Shown here: in pieces, positions 18,861 to 28,564 of the stretch
Layout of the letters: each line of letters starts with the position of its first letter
Position numbering within the stretch: the first letter of the stretch is position 1
Assembly: GCF_900103185.1 (NCBI RefSeq)
Contig: NZ_FNJD01000011.1
Location: 58,673-122,672, forward strand
Source of the DNA: Sulfitobacter litoralis
Lineage (GTDB): Bacteria > Pseudomonadota > Alphaproteobacteria > Rhodobacterales > Rhodobacteraceae
DNA length: 64,000 bases
Reading direction: 5' to 3'
The notes under the pieces: generated by a model
The model's database searches: none
The model's input: only the letters and a program-made list of their open reading frames with translations
What the model was told of the DNA's origin: nothing
Made by a program: the position numbers and the translations under genes

Positions 18861-19532
18861 TTATTTGCGGGCGCGGGTAAAGACCATTTTCTGCTGGTGC
18901 AGATCGGCAGGGTCGCCCATCCACGCATAGGCCAGCAGCGCCGGTTCGCGGTCCCCTACCGTGATCCGGTGCAGATGTTCCGGCGGGTTAAAGATCATTG
19001 ATCCGGGCACATAGACGCCCTGATGGTTTTCCGACACCGCGCCGGACAGACACACGTAGCTTTCGGTGATCCCCTTATGGGCATGCGACGGATATGTGCA
19101 GGCGGGCGCAAAAAGCACGACACCCAGAATGATATCATGGCTGACGACCGGCCCCTGCGCCCCCGCCAGTTCGGCATAGGCATAGCTGTTGGTCAGCCCT
19201 TTGGGGACTTTCTCGTAGCCGTATTGCCAGCTGAGGTCATGGGCGATCGCATCCAGCGCCCGCACAGCCGGTGCCAAGGCCCCCTGTTTACCTTCGTCAA
19301 GCGCGCGACGCAGATGCGCTGTCACGGGTTTGACGGCAGGCGGTTGCAAGCGCAGTTCGGCGTTGCCGCGCAGCAGCCGCGCAATCGCCTCGCGGGCTTT
19401 GCGTTGGTGGCTTTTGATCCGGTCGCTGCCGCCTGCCGGCAGGTAACGGTACAGCTCGTCACATTCCTGCATCATATAGCGCCAGTCGGGCACATCGCGC
19501 AGGGTTGTGGGGGCAGCGGTGTCAAATGTCAT
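18861..19532 (-). CDS. dddL: DMSP lyase, DddL-type cupin
   Basis: 223 residues, matching DddL length. Cleaves dimethylsulfoniopropionate to dimethyl sulfide and acrylate. The cupin metal motif is SHAHKGITESY (H150, H152, E157, Y159) with the second-motif His in PPEHLHRI (H188). The surrounding phrases YAYAELAG, LGVVLFAPACTYPSHAH and CLSGAVSEN are typical of DddL rather than the shorter DddQ or DddW. The start at 19532 is chosen for GGAAGG six bases upstream; the frame is open 17 codons further. No acrylate-handling genes are adjacent. It is divergent from parE. Confidence 0.85.
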   Translation of the reverse strand: MTFDTAAPTTLRDVPDWRYMMQECDELYRYLPAGGSDRIKSHQRKAREAIARLLRGNAELRLQPPAVKPVTAHLRRALDEGKQGALAPAVRALDAIAHDLSWQYGYEKVPKGLTNSYAYAELAGAQGPVVSHDIILGVVLFAPACTYPSHAHKGITESYVCLSGAVSENHQGVYVPGSMIFNPPEHLHRITVGDREPALLAYAWMGDPADLHQQKMVFTRARK

Positions 19533-19682
19533 GGCAAGCCTTCCAACGGTTTCCTGCACCGATGATAGCAAAGGCACAACCACAGGAAACCCCGCATTGC
19601 GACGTCATCCGCCCTTCCCCCGACCATGGCGCTCTGGCATAGTGGCAGGCTCAACAAAAGCAACAGACAGGCAGGCCCCTAC

Positions 19683-21644
19683 ATGTCCGATCTTCTTTCC
19701 GGTGCGCAGACCAACGCCAAGGAATATGATGCCTCATCAATTCAGGTGCTTGAGGATATGGAGCACGTGCGCCTGCGCCCGGGCATGTACATCGGGGGCA
19801 AGGACGACCGCGCGCTGCACCATATGGTCGCGGAAATCATCGATAACTCGATGGACGAGGCGGTCGCGGGCCATGCCACCTGGATCGAACTGGAACTGCA
19901 CGAGAACGGCCATGTCACCGTGCGCGACAACGGGCGCGGCATCCCCACCGATCCGCACCCCAAAGACCCCAGTAAATCCGCGCTGGAGATCATCTTTTGT
20001 ACGCTGAATGCGGGCGGCAAATTCTCGGGCGATTCGTATGAGACCTCGGGCGGTCTGCACGGGGTCGGGTCATCGGTGGTTAACGCCCTGTCCGATCACC
20101 TGCGGGTCGAGGTCGCACGCAACCGCGAGCTTTTCGCGATGGAGTTTTCGCGCGGCATCCCCCAAGGCAAGCTTGAAAAAATCGGCGCGGCCCCGAACCG
20201 GCGCGGGACGGCTGTCACCTTCCACCCTGATCCCGACATTTTTGGCGCGCTCAAACTCAAGCCCGCGCGGCTGTTCGCGATGGCACGGTCCAAGGCCTAT
20301 TTGTTTTCCGGCGTCGAAATTCGCTGGAAAACCGCCCAGACCGACGGCGACACCCCGCAAGAGGCGACGTTCCATTTTCCCGGCGGTCTTTCGGACTATC
20401 TGAACGAAACGCTGAAAGGGTCGACGACCTACGCCGAACACCCCTTTGGCGGCACCGTCGATTTTCGCGAGAAGTTCAATGCGCCGGGCAAGGTCGAATG
20501 GTCGATCAACTGGACGCCGTCGCGCGACGGGTTCATCCAGTCTTACTGTAACACCATCCCGACCCCCGAAGGCGGCACCCACGAGGCCGGTTTTTGGTCC
20601 GCGATCCTGAAAGGCGTCAAAGCGTATGGCGAGCTGGTCGGCAACAAAAAAGCCGCCACCATCACCCGCGACGATCTGATCACCGGCGGCTGTGCGCTGG
20701 TGTCGTGCTTTATCCGCGAGCCTGAATTCGTCGGCCAGACCAAGGACCGGCTGGCCACGGTGGACGCGCAGCGCATGGTAGAAAACGCCGTGCGCGACCA
20801 CTTTGACAACTGGCTGGCAGCGGATACCAAATCGGCAGGCGCGATCCTTGATTTTCTGGTGCTGCGCGCCGAAGAACGCCTGCGTCGCCGTCAGGAAAAG
20901 GAAACCGCCCGCAAGACCGCAACCAAGAAGCTGCGTCTGCCCGGCAAGCTGACTGACTGTACGTCAAAAAACCGCGAAGGCACCGAGCTGTTCATCGTGG
21001 AGGGCGACTCTGCTGGCGGCTCTGGCAAGGGCGCGCGCAACCGCGTGAACCAAGCGCTGCTGCCGCTGAAGGGCAAGATTTTGAACGTGCTGGGGGCGGC
21101 CTCGGGCAAGCTGAACACCAATGCCGAGATTAACGATCTGTGCGAAGCGTTGGGTGTGGGCATGGGCAGCAAATTCGTGCTGGACGATCTGCGCTATGAC
21201 AAGATCATCATCATGACCGATGCGGACGTCGACGGGGCCCATATCGCGGCCCTGCTGATGACGTTCTTTTACACCCAGATGCGCCCGATGATCGACGCCG
21301 GCCACCTCTACCTCGCCTGCCCACCGCTGTACCGTCTGACGCAAGGGGCAAAACGGGTCTATGTGTCTGACGACGCAGAGAAAGACATGTGGCTAGAGAA
21401 GGGTCTGGGCGGCAAAGGCAAGATCGACCTGCAACGCTTTAAGGGTCTGGGCGAGATGGACGCGAAGGACCTGAAAGAAACCACAATGGACCCCAACACC
21501 CGCAAACTGATCCGCGTCACCGTTGACGAAGACATGCCCGGAGAGACCAGCGATCTGGTCGAGCGTCTGATGGGGAAAAAACCGGAGCTGCGCTACCAGT
21601 ATATTCAGGAGAACGCCCAGTTTGTGGAGGAGCTGGATGTTTGA
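19683..21644 (+). CDS. parE: DNA topoisomerase IV subunit B
   Basis: 653 residues. ATPase subunit of topoisomerase IV, which separates linked chromosomes. GHKL ATPase motifs IIDNSMDEA, DNGRGIP and GLHGVGSS are intact. The TOPRIM domain has EGDSAGGSGKGARNR and the metal site DADVDGAH. The length and lack of the extra C-terminal region favour ParE over GyrB. The start at 19683 is supported by the conserved N-terminus; a longer frame is open 19 codons upstream. Confidence 0.93.
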   Translation: MSDLLSGAQTNAKEYDASSIQVLEDMEHVRLRPGMYIGGKDDRALHHMVAEIIDNSMDEAVAGHATWIELELHENGHVTVRDNGRGIPTDPHPKDPSKSALEIIFCTLNAGGKFSGDSYETSGGLHGVGSSVVNALSDHLRVEVARNRELFAMEFSRGIPQGKLEKIGAAPNRRGTAVTFHPDPDIFGALKLKPARLFAMARSKAYLFSGVEIRWKTAQTDGDTPQEATFHFPGGLSDYLNETLKGSTTYAEHPFGGTVDFREKFNAPGKVEWSINWTPSRDGFIQSYCNTIPTPEGGTHEAGFWSAILKGVKAYGELVGNKKAATITRDDLITGGCALVSCFIREPEFVGQTKDRLATVDAQRMVENAVRDHFDNWLAADTKSAGAILDFLVLRAEERLRRRQEKETARKTATKKLRLPGKLTDCTSKNREGTELFIVEGDSAGGSGKGARNRVNQALLPLKGKILNVLGAASGKLNTNAEINDLCEALGVGMGSKFVLDDLRYDKIIIMTDADVDGAHIAALLMTFFYTQMRPMIDAGHLYLACPPLYRLTQGAKRVYVSDDAEKDMWLEKGLGGKGKIDLQRFKGLGEMDAKDLKETTMDPNTRKLIRVTVDEDMPGETSDLVERLMGKKPELRYQYIQENAQFVEELDV

Positions 21645-21714
21645 GGGGGGATGAAAAGCAACGCTTTAGACCCGTTTGGGCTGGTGACAATCAACTAGTA
21701 AAGGAAATAGGCGG

Positions 21715-22491
21715 ATGAGATTTTGTTTTGTTGATGAGAGTGGCACGCCGCCCAACAAACCAAATGCCCGCCGACCTTATTTTACACTTGGTGCAGCCAT
21801 AGTAGACGCTTCTGATTGGCGTAAGTGTAATAAAAAAATCCACGGCTATAAGGTTCGCAACCACATCTTCGGCGAACTCAAGTGGCGGTTTTTTGCACCG
21901 CATAATCGCGACAAGGACAACCCCTTGCTTGATGTTTCAGCGAGTGATCGGAAGGCTTTGAGTCTTGAGTTTGCGGCCTTAATTGGCAGCCTCCCCCTGC
22001 AATTGATTGTATGTGTAACGGATGTCGAGGCCGCATTCACCTACAACTCTGTAAACAATCAACAAGAGCTATATTATTTTACTTACAAGCCCATTACCGA
22101 GCGCTTCCAATACCTCCTCCAAGAGTATAATGATATTGGCATTGTCGTCGCCGATCACAGAGGGCGTTCAGACGACAAACTCTTCAGAGCGCATCACTCT
22201 TCACTAACCTCGGCAGGGGATAGTAACAAATCTGGGTACTCCAGGCTCATTGAGGGCTTATTCCTCCAGGATTCCGCCCATTCAACGGGCATTCAAATTG
22301 CAGATTATGTTACTGGTGCAATCCACAGAGCGTATAGCGTCGGCGACGGTGAACACGCTGCACTATTAAAACCGAATATGCGAGGATATAAACAGCACGC
22401 TATCCTTGGAAGGGGATTGATACTGCATCCTAAGAAGGGCTTCCGCCTTAGGAATAAGACGTCGGGCGGGGTCGTAACCCCGGCGCCATGA
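21715..22491 (+). CDS. DUF3800 domain protein, AT-rich and probably acquired
   Basis: 258 residues. DUF3800 has a predicted RNase-H-like fold; the acidic positions typical of the family are visible in FVDESGT near the N-terminus, VVADHRGRSDD in the middle, and IQIADYVTGAIHRA near the end. Members often sit with defence or mobile genes, but their activity is unproven. Base use is below the local average (27 G+C of 60 in 22081-22140). It sits alone 70 bases after parE. A foreign origin is inferred from composition. Confidence 0.8.
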   Translation: MRFCFVDESGTPPNKPNARRPYFTLGAAIVDASDWRKCNKKIHGYKVRNHIFGELKWRFFAPHNRDKDNPLLDVSASDRKALSLEFAALIGSLPLQLIVCVTDVEAAFTYNSVNNQQELYYFTYKPITERFQYLLQEYNDIGIVVADHRGRSDDKLFRAHHSSLTSAGDSNKSGYSRLIEGLFLQDSAHSTGIQIADYVTGAIHRAYSVGDGEHAALLKPNMRGYKQHAILGRGLILHPKKGFRLRNKTSGGVVTPAP

Positions 22492-22724
22492 GTGTCAGGC
22501 TCCCGAACGTATAAGTAAGATACTATCGATCATAAGATTAATCAAGAGTGCCATTTGAGAATGGCCTACACCAAAACGTCTGAATAACTTCTTTGCTGTA
22601 CCAAAGATGCCCCCCCGGGGCTCCGCCCGTTCGCCCCTGAAACCTTCCCTCGGAAGATTTCAACACGGGTCTCACGTCAAAAATACCGCTTGATCCCGCA
22701 CCCGCTTTCACTCAACGTTTCTCC
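22492..22724. other. intergenic stretch after the DUF3800 gene
   Basis: No gene seen. The first 120 bases are AT-rich like the DUF3800 gene, then composition returns to the G+C-rich background near 22610, which may mark the right border of the acquired segment. A weak hairpin lies at about 22640-22662. Confidence 0.5.
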
Positions 22725-23405
22725 ATGATCCGCGCCCTCATCCTCCTTATGTTTCTTGCCTCCTGCGGGCGGCCGTTGACGGAGAATGAAATGCTGTTCG
22801 CGGGCGACATCATGGGCGACACGCTGAATTATCCCAAGGTGCGGCTGCATGACGGGTCGCCCTCGCGGGGGGTGACGATGACGCGCAAGGCGCGGCCGCG
22901 CACGACCTGTCGCGAACGTATTCTGCCGCCCGAAAAAGTGGGCGAGGTGATCACCACCAAACCCGCCGCCGTGGCGCTGTGGAATACGGTGCTGTTCGAC
23001 GAGGACTGGTATCTAGACGATTATCTGCCAGATTACCCCGACCGGATCGGGCTGATCGCGACGATGATCTTTGCGCATGAGCTGACCCATATCTGGCAAT
23101 GGCAGAACCGCAAGACGACGGGCTACACCCCGCTGCGTGCGGCTTTTGAGCATGGCGGCAGGGCTGATCCGTACCTTTTTGATCTTGAAAGCGATCCGCA
23201 GTTTCTGGATTTCGCCTATGAGCAGCAAGGCTCCATCGTCGAGGAATTTGTCTGCTGCCGTGCGTTGGACCCGCAGGCCCCACGCACGCAACGGCTGCAC
23301 GCGCTGATCTCGCAGGTCATGCCTGTAGCCCCCCTACCCCAAAGCCGCGCCTCTGCTGTGCGGATGCCGTGGGACGGGGTCGAAGTGAACGGGATTTGTG
23401 GTTAA
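22725..23405 (+). CDS. lipoprotein with HExxH metalloprotease motif
   Basis: 226 residues. Lipobox LASC gives lipidation at C14. A zinc-peptidase motif HELTH is at residues 118-122, within MIFAHELTHIWQW, and a Glu pair about 50 residues later (E173/E174 in SIVEEF) could give the third ligand as in gluzincins. The product is probably anchored in the periplasm. No known family was recognised beyond the motif, so peptidase activity is inferred. Its end overlaps the convergent cytochrome gene by four bases. Confidence 0.75.
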   Translation: MIRALILLMFLASCGRPLTENEMLFAGDIMGDTLNYPKVRLHDGSPSRGVTMTRKARPRTTCRERILPPEKVGEVITTKPAAVALWNTVLFDEDWYLDDYLPDYPDRIGLIATMIFAHELTHIWQWQNRKTTGYTPLRAAFEHGGRADPYLFDLESDPQFLDFAYEQQGSIVEEFVCCRALDPQAPRTQRLHALISQVMPVAPLPQSRASAVRMPWDGVEVNGICG

Positions 23406-23833
23406 CGCTGGATGCTTTCGAGATAGACCAGCAGGCCGGCAAGGACGCGTGGCGTCGGCGTCAATTGTCCGTCAAGATCAACCGGCACCAGATCCAGCGC
23501 CATGCCCTCGCCAAAGTTCGGCATCACCCGTTTCAGGTGAGACCCGCCGAAATCATCTTCAGGATCGCCATAGATATAGGCCAGCGTCTTGGTCTGTGGG
23601 AACCGCCCGCCGTTGTCGCGCGCGAGCAAGGTCAGGTCGCGTGGCTGCGCGCTGAGCCCCTTGGCAACCGCGCCATCGCCTTGCGCGTTGCGCCCGTGGC
23701 ATTGCACGCAGTTCTGCGCGAAGAACGCGGCCCCTTCGGCACGGTCGGGGGCGTCGGGCATCGGCTTGGCGGGCATACAGGCGGCAAGGCTCAGCAAGAG
23801 CGTCGCGCCAAGGGCTGTGGTGATTTTCATCAT
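23402..23833 (-). CDS. class I c-type cytochrome, lipoprotein
   Basis: 143 residues. Lipoprotein signal with lipobox LAAC, so membrane-anchored in the periplasm. A single haem site CVQCH and the distal Met in VMPNFGEGM are present, with the GRNAQGDGAVAKGL context typical of mono-haem cytochrome c. GGAGG lies five bases before the first of two adjacent ATGs. Electron partners are unknown. Confidence 0.88.
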   Translation of the reverse strand: MMKITTALGATLLLSLAACMPAKPMPDAPDRAEGAAFFAQNCVQCHGRNAQGDGAVAKGLSAQPRDLTLLARDNGGRFPQTKTLAYIYGDPEDDFGGSHLKRVMPNFGEGMALDLVPVDLDGQLTPTPRVLAGLLVYLESIQR

Positions 23834-23924
23834 TTGATCCTCCGGTAGGTCACTGGGATGCTTGCCCTTGCTACGGGTCTTCGCCATGATCCAGATCAAG
23901 TAATTGAATTAATTTGGGCATATC

Positions 23925-24359
23925 ATGGCACATTATGCAATTGTGATGCTGTTGGCTGGCATCGGTATTCCGGTTCTGGCCGCGCTGAACGCGGGTCTTG
24001 GCAGCCGGATCGGGTCTCCTGCGGCGGCGGCAACGGTGCTGTTTGTGGTGGCTTTCGCGGTAAGTCTGGTGGTCGCGATGCTGGTGGGGCGGCAAGGGTT
24101 TGCGCAGATCCCCGCGGCCCCGAAACATCTGCTGCTGGCCGGTTTTCTGGTGGCCTTCTACATCTTGTCGATCACCTTTATCGCGCCGCATTTCGGCGTG
24201 GGCAATGCGGTGTTCTTTGTCTTGGTGGGGCAGCTGTTCAGCGCGGCGGCGATCGACCATTTTGGCCTGTTCGGCGCGCAAGTGTCGCCCTTGGGTGCCG
24301 CGCGCGCGGGGGGTATCGCGGTGATGTGCGCCGGCGTGTGGCTGACCCAGCAGGCCTGA
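23925..24359 (+). CDS. DMT-family membrane protein (YdcZ/DUF606)
   Basis: 144 residues with five hydrophobic segments filling nearly the whole protein. Matches the half-size DUF606 (YdcZ) drug/metabolite transporter relatives, for example the GAQVSPLGAARAGGIAVMCAGVWL C-terminal segment. Such small proteins usually form dimers in the inner membrane. Substrate is unknown. No clear ribosome site. Confidence 0.8.
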   Translation: MAHYAIVMLLAGIGIPVLAALNAGLGSRIGSPAAAATVLFVVAFAVSLVVAMLVGRQGFAQIPAAPKHLLLAGFLVAFYILSITFIAPHFGVGNAVFFVLVGQLFSAAAIDHFGLFGAQVSPLGAARAGGIAVMCAGVWLTQQA

Positions 24360-24369
24360 GGGCAGAGGT

Positions 24370-25053
24370 CTAAAGGCTGACCAACTGCCCTGCATCCAGC
24401 CGGATCTGACGGTCCATCCGCGCGGCCAGTTCAAGGTTATGGGTCGCGATCACCGCAGACAGCCCCGTTCCGCGCACCAGCGTCATCAGCGCGGCAAAGA
24501 CCTGATCCGAGGTGGTCGGATCAAGGTTGCCTGTCGGTTCATCCGCCAGCAGCAGCCGCGGCGCATTGGCCAACGCACGGCAAAAGGCGACCCGTTGCTG
24601 TTCGCCGCCCGACAGCGCCGCGGGCCGGTGGTCGGCACGGTGGCCGATACCGACCTCGTCCAGCAAAGACCGCGCTCGGGTCTGGGCATCGGACTGCGAC
24701 ACGCCATTGGCAAGCTGCGGCAGGACGATATTTTCCAGCGCCGAAAACTCGGGCAGCAGGTGGTGGAACTGATAGATGAACCCCACATCGCGCCGCCGCA
24801 CGCCTGTGCGTTTACGATCGGACTGCCCCGTCATATCGGTGCCGCCGATTTCAACTGTCCCCGCGTCGGGCGTATCCAGCAGCCCTGCGATATGCAGCAG
24901 CGTCGACTTGCCCGCGCCTGACGGGGCGACCAGCGCCACGACCTCGCCCGGGGCGACAGTCAGGTCAATGCCGCGCAGCACGTTAACTTCGTTCGGTTGG
25001 CCGGGGTTGTAGGATTTGCCGATCCCCGAGAGCCGCAAAACAGGATCATTCAT
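24370..25053 (-). CDS. lolD: LolD, ATPase of lipoprotein-releasing transporter
   Basis: 227 residues, ABC ATPase. Walker [10 protein letters not shown], signature LSGGEQQR and Walker [13 protein letters not shown] are intact. LolD powers LolC/E, which releases outer-membrane lipoproteins to LolA. It overlaps the end of the permease gene by eight bases. Many lipoproteins in this window would be clients. Confidence 0.93.
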   Translation of the reverse strand: MNDPVLRLSGIGKSYNPGQPNEVNVLRGIDLTVAPGEVVALVAPSGAGKSTLLHIAGLLDTPDAGTVEIGGTDMTGQSDRKRTGVRRRDVGFIYQFHHLLPEFSALENIVLPQLANGVSQSDAQTRARSLLDEVGIGHRADHRPAALSGGEQQRVAFCRALANAPRLLLADEPTGNLDPTTSDQVFAALMTLVRGTGLSAVIATHNLELAARMDRQIRLDAGQLVSL

Positions 25054-26341
25054 AGCGCAGCGCCTCGACTGGGTTCATGCGCGCGGCACGGCGCGCAGGG
25101 AAGATGGTGACAACAAAAGACAGCCCGAGCGACAGGCCTATGGCCGACATCACGTCACCGAATTGCAACTTGGCCGGCAGGAAATAGATGCCGCGGATCG
25201 ACGGGTCCCATGCGTTGCCGCCCGAGAGGTAGTTCACGGCGGCAAAAATCTGATCAACATACAGCGCAAAGAGACAGCCCAAGATCACCCCCATCGCCGT
25301 GCCGATGATGCCGGTGAAGGCCCCGCAGATAAAGAAAACGCGCAGGATCGACCCTTCGCTCAGGCCCATGGTGCGCAGAATACCGATGTCGCGGCCCTTG
25401 TTTTTGACCAGCATAATCAGGCCCGACACGATGTTCATCGCCGCGATCAGCACAAGGATGCTGAGGATCACGAACATCACGCGGTCTTCGATATCAAGCG
25501 CGTTCAGGAACGACCCCGACGCATCACGCCACGTCCAGATCATGCCGCGATCCCCTGCCGCGGACAGCAACGGCACGGTCAGATCGTCCACGCGGTCGGG
25601 GTTTTCGACCATCACCTCAAGCTCGTCGGCGACGCCTTCGCGGTTAAAGAACGACTGCGCCTCGGTCAGCGGCAGATAGGCGCGCGTACGGTCGATGTCA
25701 TAGCGACCGGCGGTGAAAATATAGGTCACCTCATAGCCATTTACCCGTGGCGAGGTGCCAAAGGCGGTTTTCACCCCGTTCGGAGAAATGATCTTGATCG
25801 TGTCACCCAAGCCGACCCGCAGCGCCTGTGCCACGCCGGACCCGATGGCAATGCCCTGTTCGAAATCGGCCAGATCACCTTTGGCGGTTTCTGGGTTGGC
25901 GATGCGCGGGATATTGGCCAGATCGGCGGCAGCAATGCCGAAAATTTCGATCCCCGCGTTGGCCTGCCCCTTGTTCGCCATCACCTGACCGCGCACCAAG
26001 GGGGACACGTGCGTGACGCCCGGCACTTGGGCCACGCTTTCAGCCATCTCGGTGTAGTTCGCAATCCCCGTCTGGGAGACACCATTATCATCCACGGTCG
26101 CCATATTATACACGGTCACATGGGCGTTGGCCCCAAGGATCGTGTCGACGAATTCAGCCCGAAAGCCCGAGCGTACGGCAAGGGTCGCGATCAGGGCAAA
26201 AACCGCCAAGGTGATCCCGATCAAGCTGATCCAAGTCATCACGCTGACGCCGCCTTCGGCGCGACGCGCCCGTAGGTAGCGCCAGGCGATCATCCATTCA
26301 AAGGCAGCGAAGGGCGGTGTCGAGGAAACTGGTTTGGCCAA
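25046..26341 (-). CDS. lolC: LolC/E-type lipoprotein-releasing permease
   Basis: About 431 residues. The FtsX/MacB permease layout is clear: one N-terminal membrane helix, a periplasmic domain of about 200 residues, then three C-terminal helices. The opening [17 protein letters not shown] is conserved in LolC/E. Alphaproteobacteria usually have one permease forming a homodimer. The start is probably TTG at 26341, with GGAG seven bases upstream; TTG at 26365 is an alternative. Co-transcribed with lolD. Confidence 0.92.
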   Translation of the reverse strand: MAKPVSSTPPFAAFEWMIAWRYLRARRAEGGVSVMTWISLIGITLAVFALIATLAVRSGFRAEFVDTILGANAHVTVYNMATVDDNGVSQTGIANYTEMAESVAQVPGVTHVSPLVRGQVMANKGQANAGIEIFGIAAADLANIPRIANPETAKGDLADFEQGIAIGSGVAQALRVGLGDTIKIISPNGVKTAFGTSPRVNGYEVTYIFTAGRYDIDRTRAYLPLTEAQSFFNREGVADELEVMVENPDRVDDLTVPLLSAAGDRGMIWTWRDASGSFLNALDIEDRVMFVILSILVLIAAMNIVSGLIMLVKNKGRDIGILRTMGLSEGSILRVFFICGAFTGIIGTAMGVILGCLFALYVDQIFAAVNYLSGGNAWDPSIRGIYFLPAKLQFGDVMSAIGLSLGLSFVVTIFPARRAARMNPVEALRYE

Positions 26342-26451
26342 GGGATGGCTCCGATCTGGGATCAATCGCGCGCAACCTCGCGGTTTCGGCGCATCGGGTC
26401 AAGCGAGGAGTGGTTGCGCAGCAGTCTGCAAGGCGGGCATAGGCGGTAAGG

Positions 26452-26964
26452 TCAGCGACCCTGCGCCGGTGTGAGGGGGCGCCGTCGTCGGAACGGGGCG
26501 CGCAGCAGCCGCAGCAGCAGCCCCAGACCCAAACCGCCCGCAACAAAGCCCACGCTCGCAAAGATAACCCCCGCAAAGTTCAAGGGCACGGCAGGCTGGA
26601 ACTCCTGCCATGCCGCCCGCGCAATCTGCGGGTCGGACATCTGCGATAGGTGATAGGCCCGCATGAACGGCCCCTGCCCCTGCAATCGGGTCAATGCGGT
26701 ATCCAATGTATCAAAGCGTGCAAATGTCTCGGCCATGTCGGTGCGACGTCGCGCCATAAAGGCGGTGCCGGTCATCTGCGCCAGCGCATCACTGCGCGAC
26801 AGACCGACCGCTTGGGCGCTGGCATCGAAATCGGCAACAACCTGGTGCAGCGCATCAACTGCACCGCCCAACCGTTGCAGGTATTGTTGCGAGTATTCGG
26901 GGAACTGCGACGTTACCGCAGCCCCCGCCACACCGCCAGCAAGCGTCAGCGCGCGCAGGATCAT
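26452..26964 (-). CDS. DUF2937 membrane protein
   Basis: 170 residues. An N-terminal membrane helix (MILRALTLAGGVAGAAV) is followed by the family phrase SQFPEYSQQYLQRLGGAVDAL, a helical periplasmic part and a second membrane helix near the C-terminus (GVIFASVGFVAGGLGLGLLL). Function of DUF2937 is unknown. The start at 26964 fits the family N-terminus; the longer open frame to 27075 would overlap proS. A 12-codon mini-ORF just upstream ends across this start codon. Confidence 0.8.
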   Translation of the reverse strand: MILRALTLAGGVAGAAVTSQFPEYSQQYLQRLGGAVDALHQVVADFDASAQAVGLSRSDALAQMTGTAFMARRRTDMAETFARFDTLDTALTRLQGQGPFMRAYHLSQMSDPQIARAAWQEFQPAVPLNFAGVIFASVGFVAGGLGLGLLLRLLRAPFRRRRPLTPAQGR

Positions 26965-27001
26965 GAAACGCCCCGAAGGTCCGTAATGCAGCGTTCCATG
27001 A
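26963..27001 (-). CDS. possible 12-codon leader ORF before the DUF2937 gene
   Basis: ATG at 27001 is preceded by GGAGG at good spacing and begins MERCITDLRGVS, ending with a TGA that overlaps the DUF2937 ATG (ATGA). The DUF2937 start has no ribosome site of this strength. This suggests translational coupling through a leader peptide. The peptide itself matches nothing recognised. Confidence 0.35.
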
Positions 27002-27037
27002 TCCGCCTCCGTTTCTAAAAAGGCCCGTCGTTCAAGG

Positions 27038-28378
27038 TTAGGCGATACCGCGATAGATCTCGGCGATCTTTTCAACCGCGGCCTCGGGTGTCATCTCTTC
27101 GCTCTCGCCGGTGCGGCGCGAGGTGAGTTCTACCACGCCGTTTTTCAGACCCCGCGGCCCGACGGTGATCCGCCACGGCAGACCGATCAGGTCCATCGTT
27201 GCAAACTTGCCGCCCGCGCGTTCCTTGGTGTCGTCATATAGCGGGTCCAAACCCAGGGCTTGCAGGCTGGCATAAAGCGCGTCACAGGCCGCATCCGCCT
27301 GATCGTCGCCCTGCTTGAGGTTCACGATGCCCACGTGGAACGGCGTGACGCCTTCGGGCCAGATGATGCCCTTGTCGTCGTGGGATGCCTCGATGATCGC
27401 GCCCAGCAGACGGCTGACGCCGATGCCGTGCGACCCCATGTGAACCGGCACAGGCTTGCCATCCGGCCCCTGCACGGTCGCGCCCATCGGTTCGGAGTAC
27501 TTGGTGCCGAAATAAAAGATCTGCCCCACTTCGATCCCGCGCGCGCTGCGCTGGCGTTCGGCTGGCACTTCAGCAAAAAGCGCCGCGTCGTGGGTTTCAT
27601 CGGTGCGGGCGTAGCGCGAGGTGAACTCCTCCATCACGGCCTGACACTGGTCGACGGAATCATAATCGATCTCGCGGTCGCCGAACTTGAGCTCGGTGAT
27701 CTGGCTGTCATAAAACACCTCGGATTCGCCGGTTTCCGCCAGCACAAGGAATTCATGCGTATCGTCGCCGCCAATCGGGCCGGAATCCGCGCGCATCGGG
27801 ATCGCCTGCAAGCCCATGCGCTCGTAGCTGCGCAGATAGGTCACCAGATGGCGGTTATAGGCGTGCAGCGCGTCTTCTTTCGTCAGATCAAAGGTATAGC
27901 CGTCCTTCATCAAGAACTCGCGGCCGCGCATGACGCCGAAACGGGGGCGGACCTCGTCGCGGAATTTCCACTGGATGTGGTACAGCGTCATCGGCAGGTC
28001 CTTGTACGACCCCACATGGCTGCGGAAGATATCGGTGATCATTTCCTCATTCGTGGGACCATACAGCATATCGCGGTCCTGACGGTCCTTGATGCGCAAC
28101 ATCTCGGGGCCGTAGGCGTCAAAGCGGCCGGATTCTTTCCACAGGTCCGCCGATTGCAGCGTCGGCATCAACATCGGGATGTGGCCCGCGCGCTGCTGTT
28201 CTTCGTGCACGATGGTTTCGATCTTGCGCAGTACTTTAAAGCCAAGCGGCAACCACGAATAGATCCCCGCAGCCGATTGCTTGATCATGCCGGCCCGCAG
28301 CATCAACCGGTGGCTGACGATCTGCGCCTCGGACGGGTTTTCCTTGAGCACAGGTAAAAAATAACGGGACAGACGCAT
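27038..28378 (-). CDS. proS: prolyl-tRNA synthetase, short alphaproteobacterial type
   Basis: 446 residues. Charges tRNA-Pro. It lacks the large editing insertion found in E. coli ProRS, as usual in alphaproteobacteria. Class II motifs are visible: motif 2 [22 protein letters not shown] (in part) and motif 3 [16 protein letters not shown], followed by an anticodon-binding domain. The start at 28378 has AGAGG six bases upstream and the conserved MRLSRYFLP opening; an in-frame start 19 codons earlier is not supported. Confidence 0.95.
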   Translation of the reverse strand: MRLSRYFLPVLKENPSEAQIVSHRLMLRAGMIKQSAAGIYSWLPLGFKVLRKIETIVHEEQQRAGHIPMLMPTLQSADLWKESGRFDAYGPEMLRIKDRQDRDMLYGPTNEEMITDIFRSHVGSYKDLPMTLYHIQWKFRDEVRPRFGVMRGREFLMKDGYTFDLTKEDALHAYNRHLVTYLRSYERMGLQAIPMRADSGPIGGDDTHEFLVLAETGESEVFYDSQITELKFGDREIDYDSVDQCQAVMEEFTSRYARTDETHDAALFAEVPAERQRSARGIEVGQIFYFGTKYSEPMGATVQGPDGKPVPVHMGSHGIGVSRLLGAIIEASHDDKGIIWPEGVTPFHVGIVNLKQGDDQADAACDALYASLQALGLDPLYDDTKERAGGKFATMDLIGLPWRITVGPRGLKNGVVELTSRRTGESEEMTPEAAVEKIAEIYRGIA

Positions 28379-28436
28379 GATGATCCTCTCAGAGTGAATT
28401 GGCACCTGACTATGATAATCCCCGCGTCGAGACAAT

Positions 28437-28490
28437 CACCAACAAGCGGGCACCAACAAGCGGGCACCAACAAGCGGGCACCAAGACGGG
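28437..28490. repeat. 14-bp tandem repeat, three exact copies plus a partial copy
   Basis: The unit CACCAACAAGCGGG is repeated exactly at 28437-28450, 28451-28464 and 28465-28478, followed by a degenerate 12-base copy (28479-28490). It lies between divergent proS and the FAD oxidoreductase gene. There are no spacers, so it is not a CRISPR array. Confidence 0.95.
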
Positions 28491-28564
28491 CGCACGCTTG
28501 GTGATTGACGCTTGGGGCGCAGACGCGTTTCTTACCGAGATCGCCAAACCACAAAGGACGCCCC

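Noticed and set aside
28437..28490. Possible CRISPR array
   Set aside because: Units are 14 bases and directly adjacent with no spacers; no cas genes are present.
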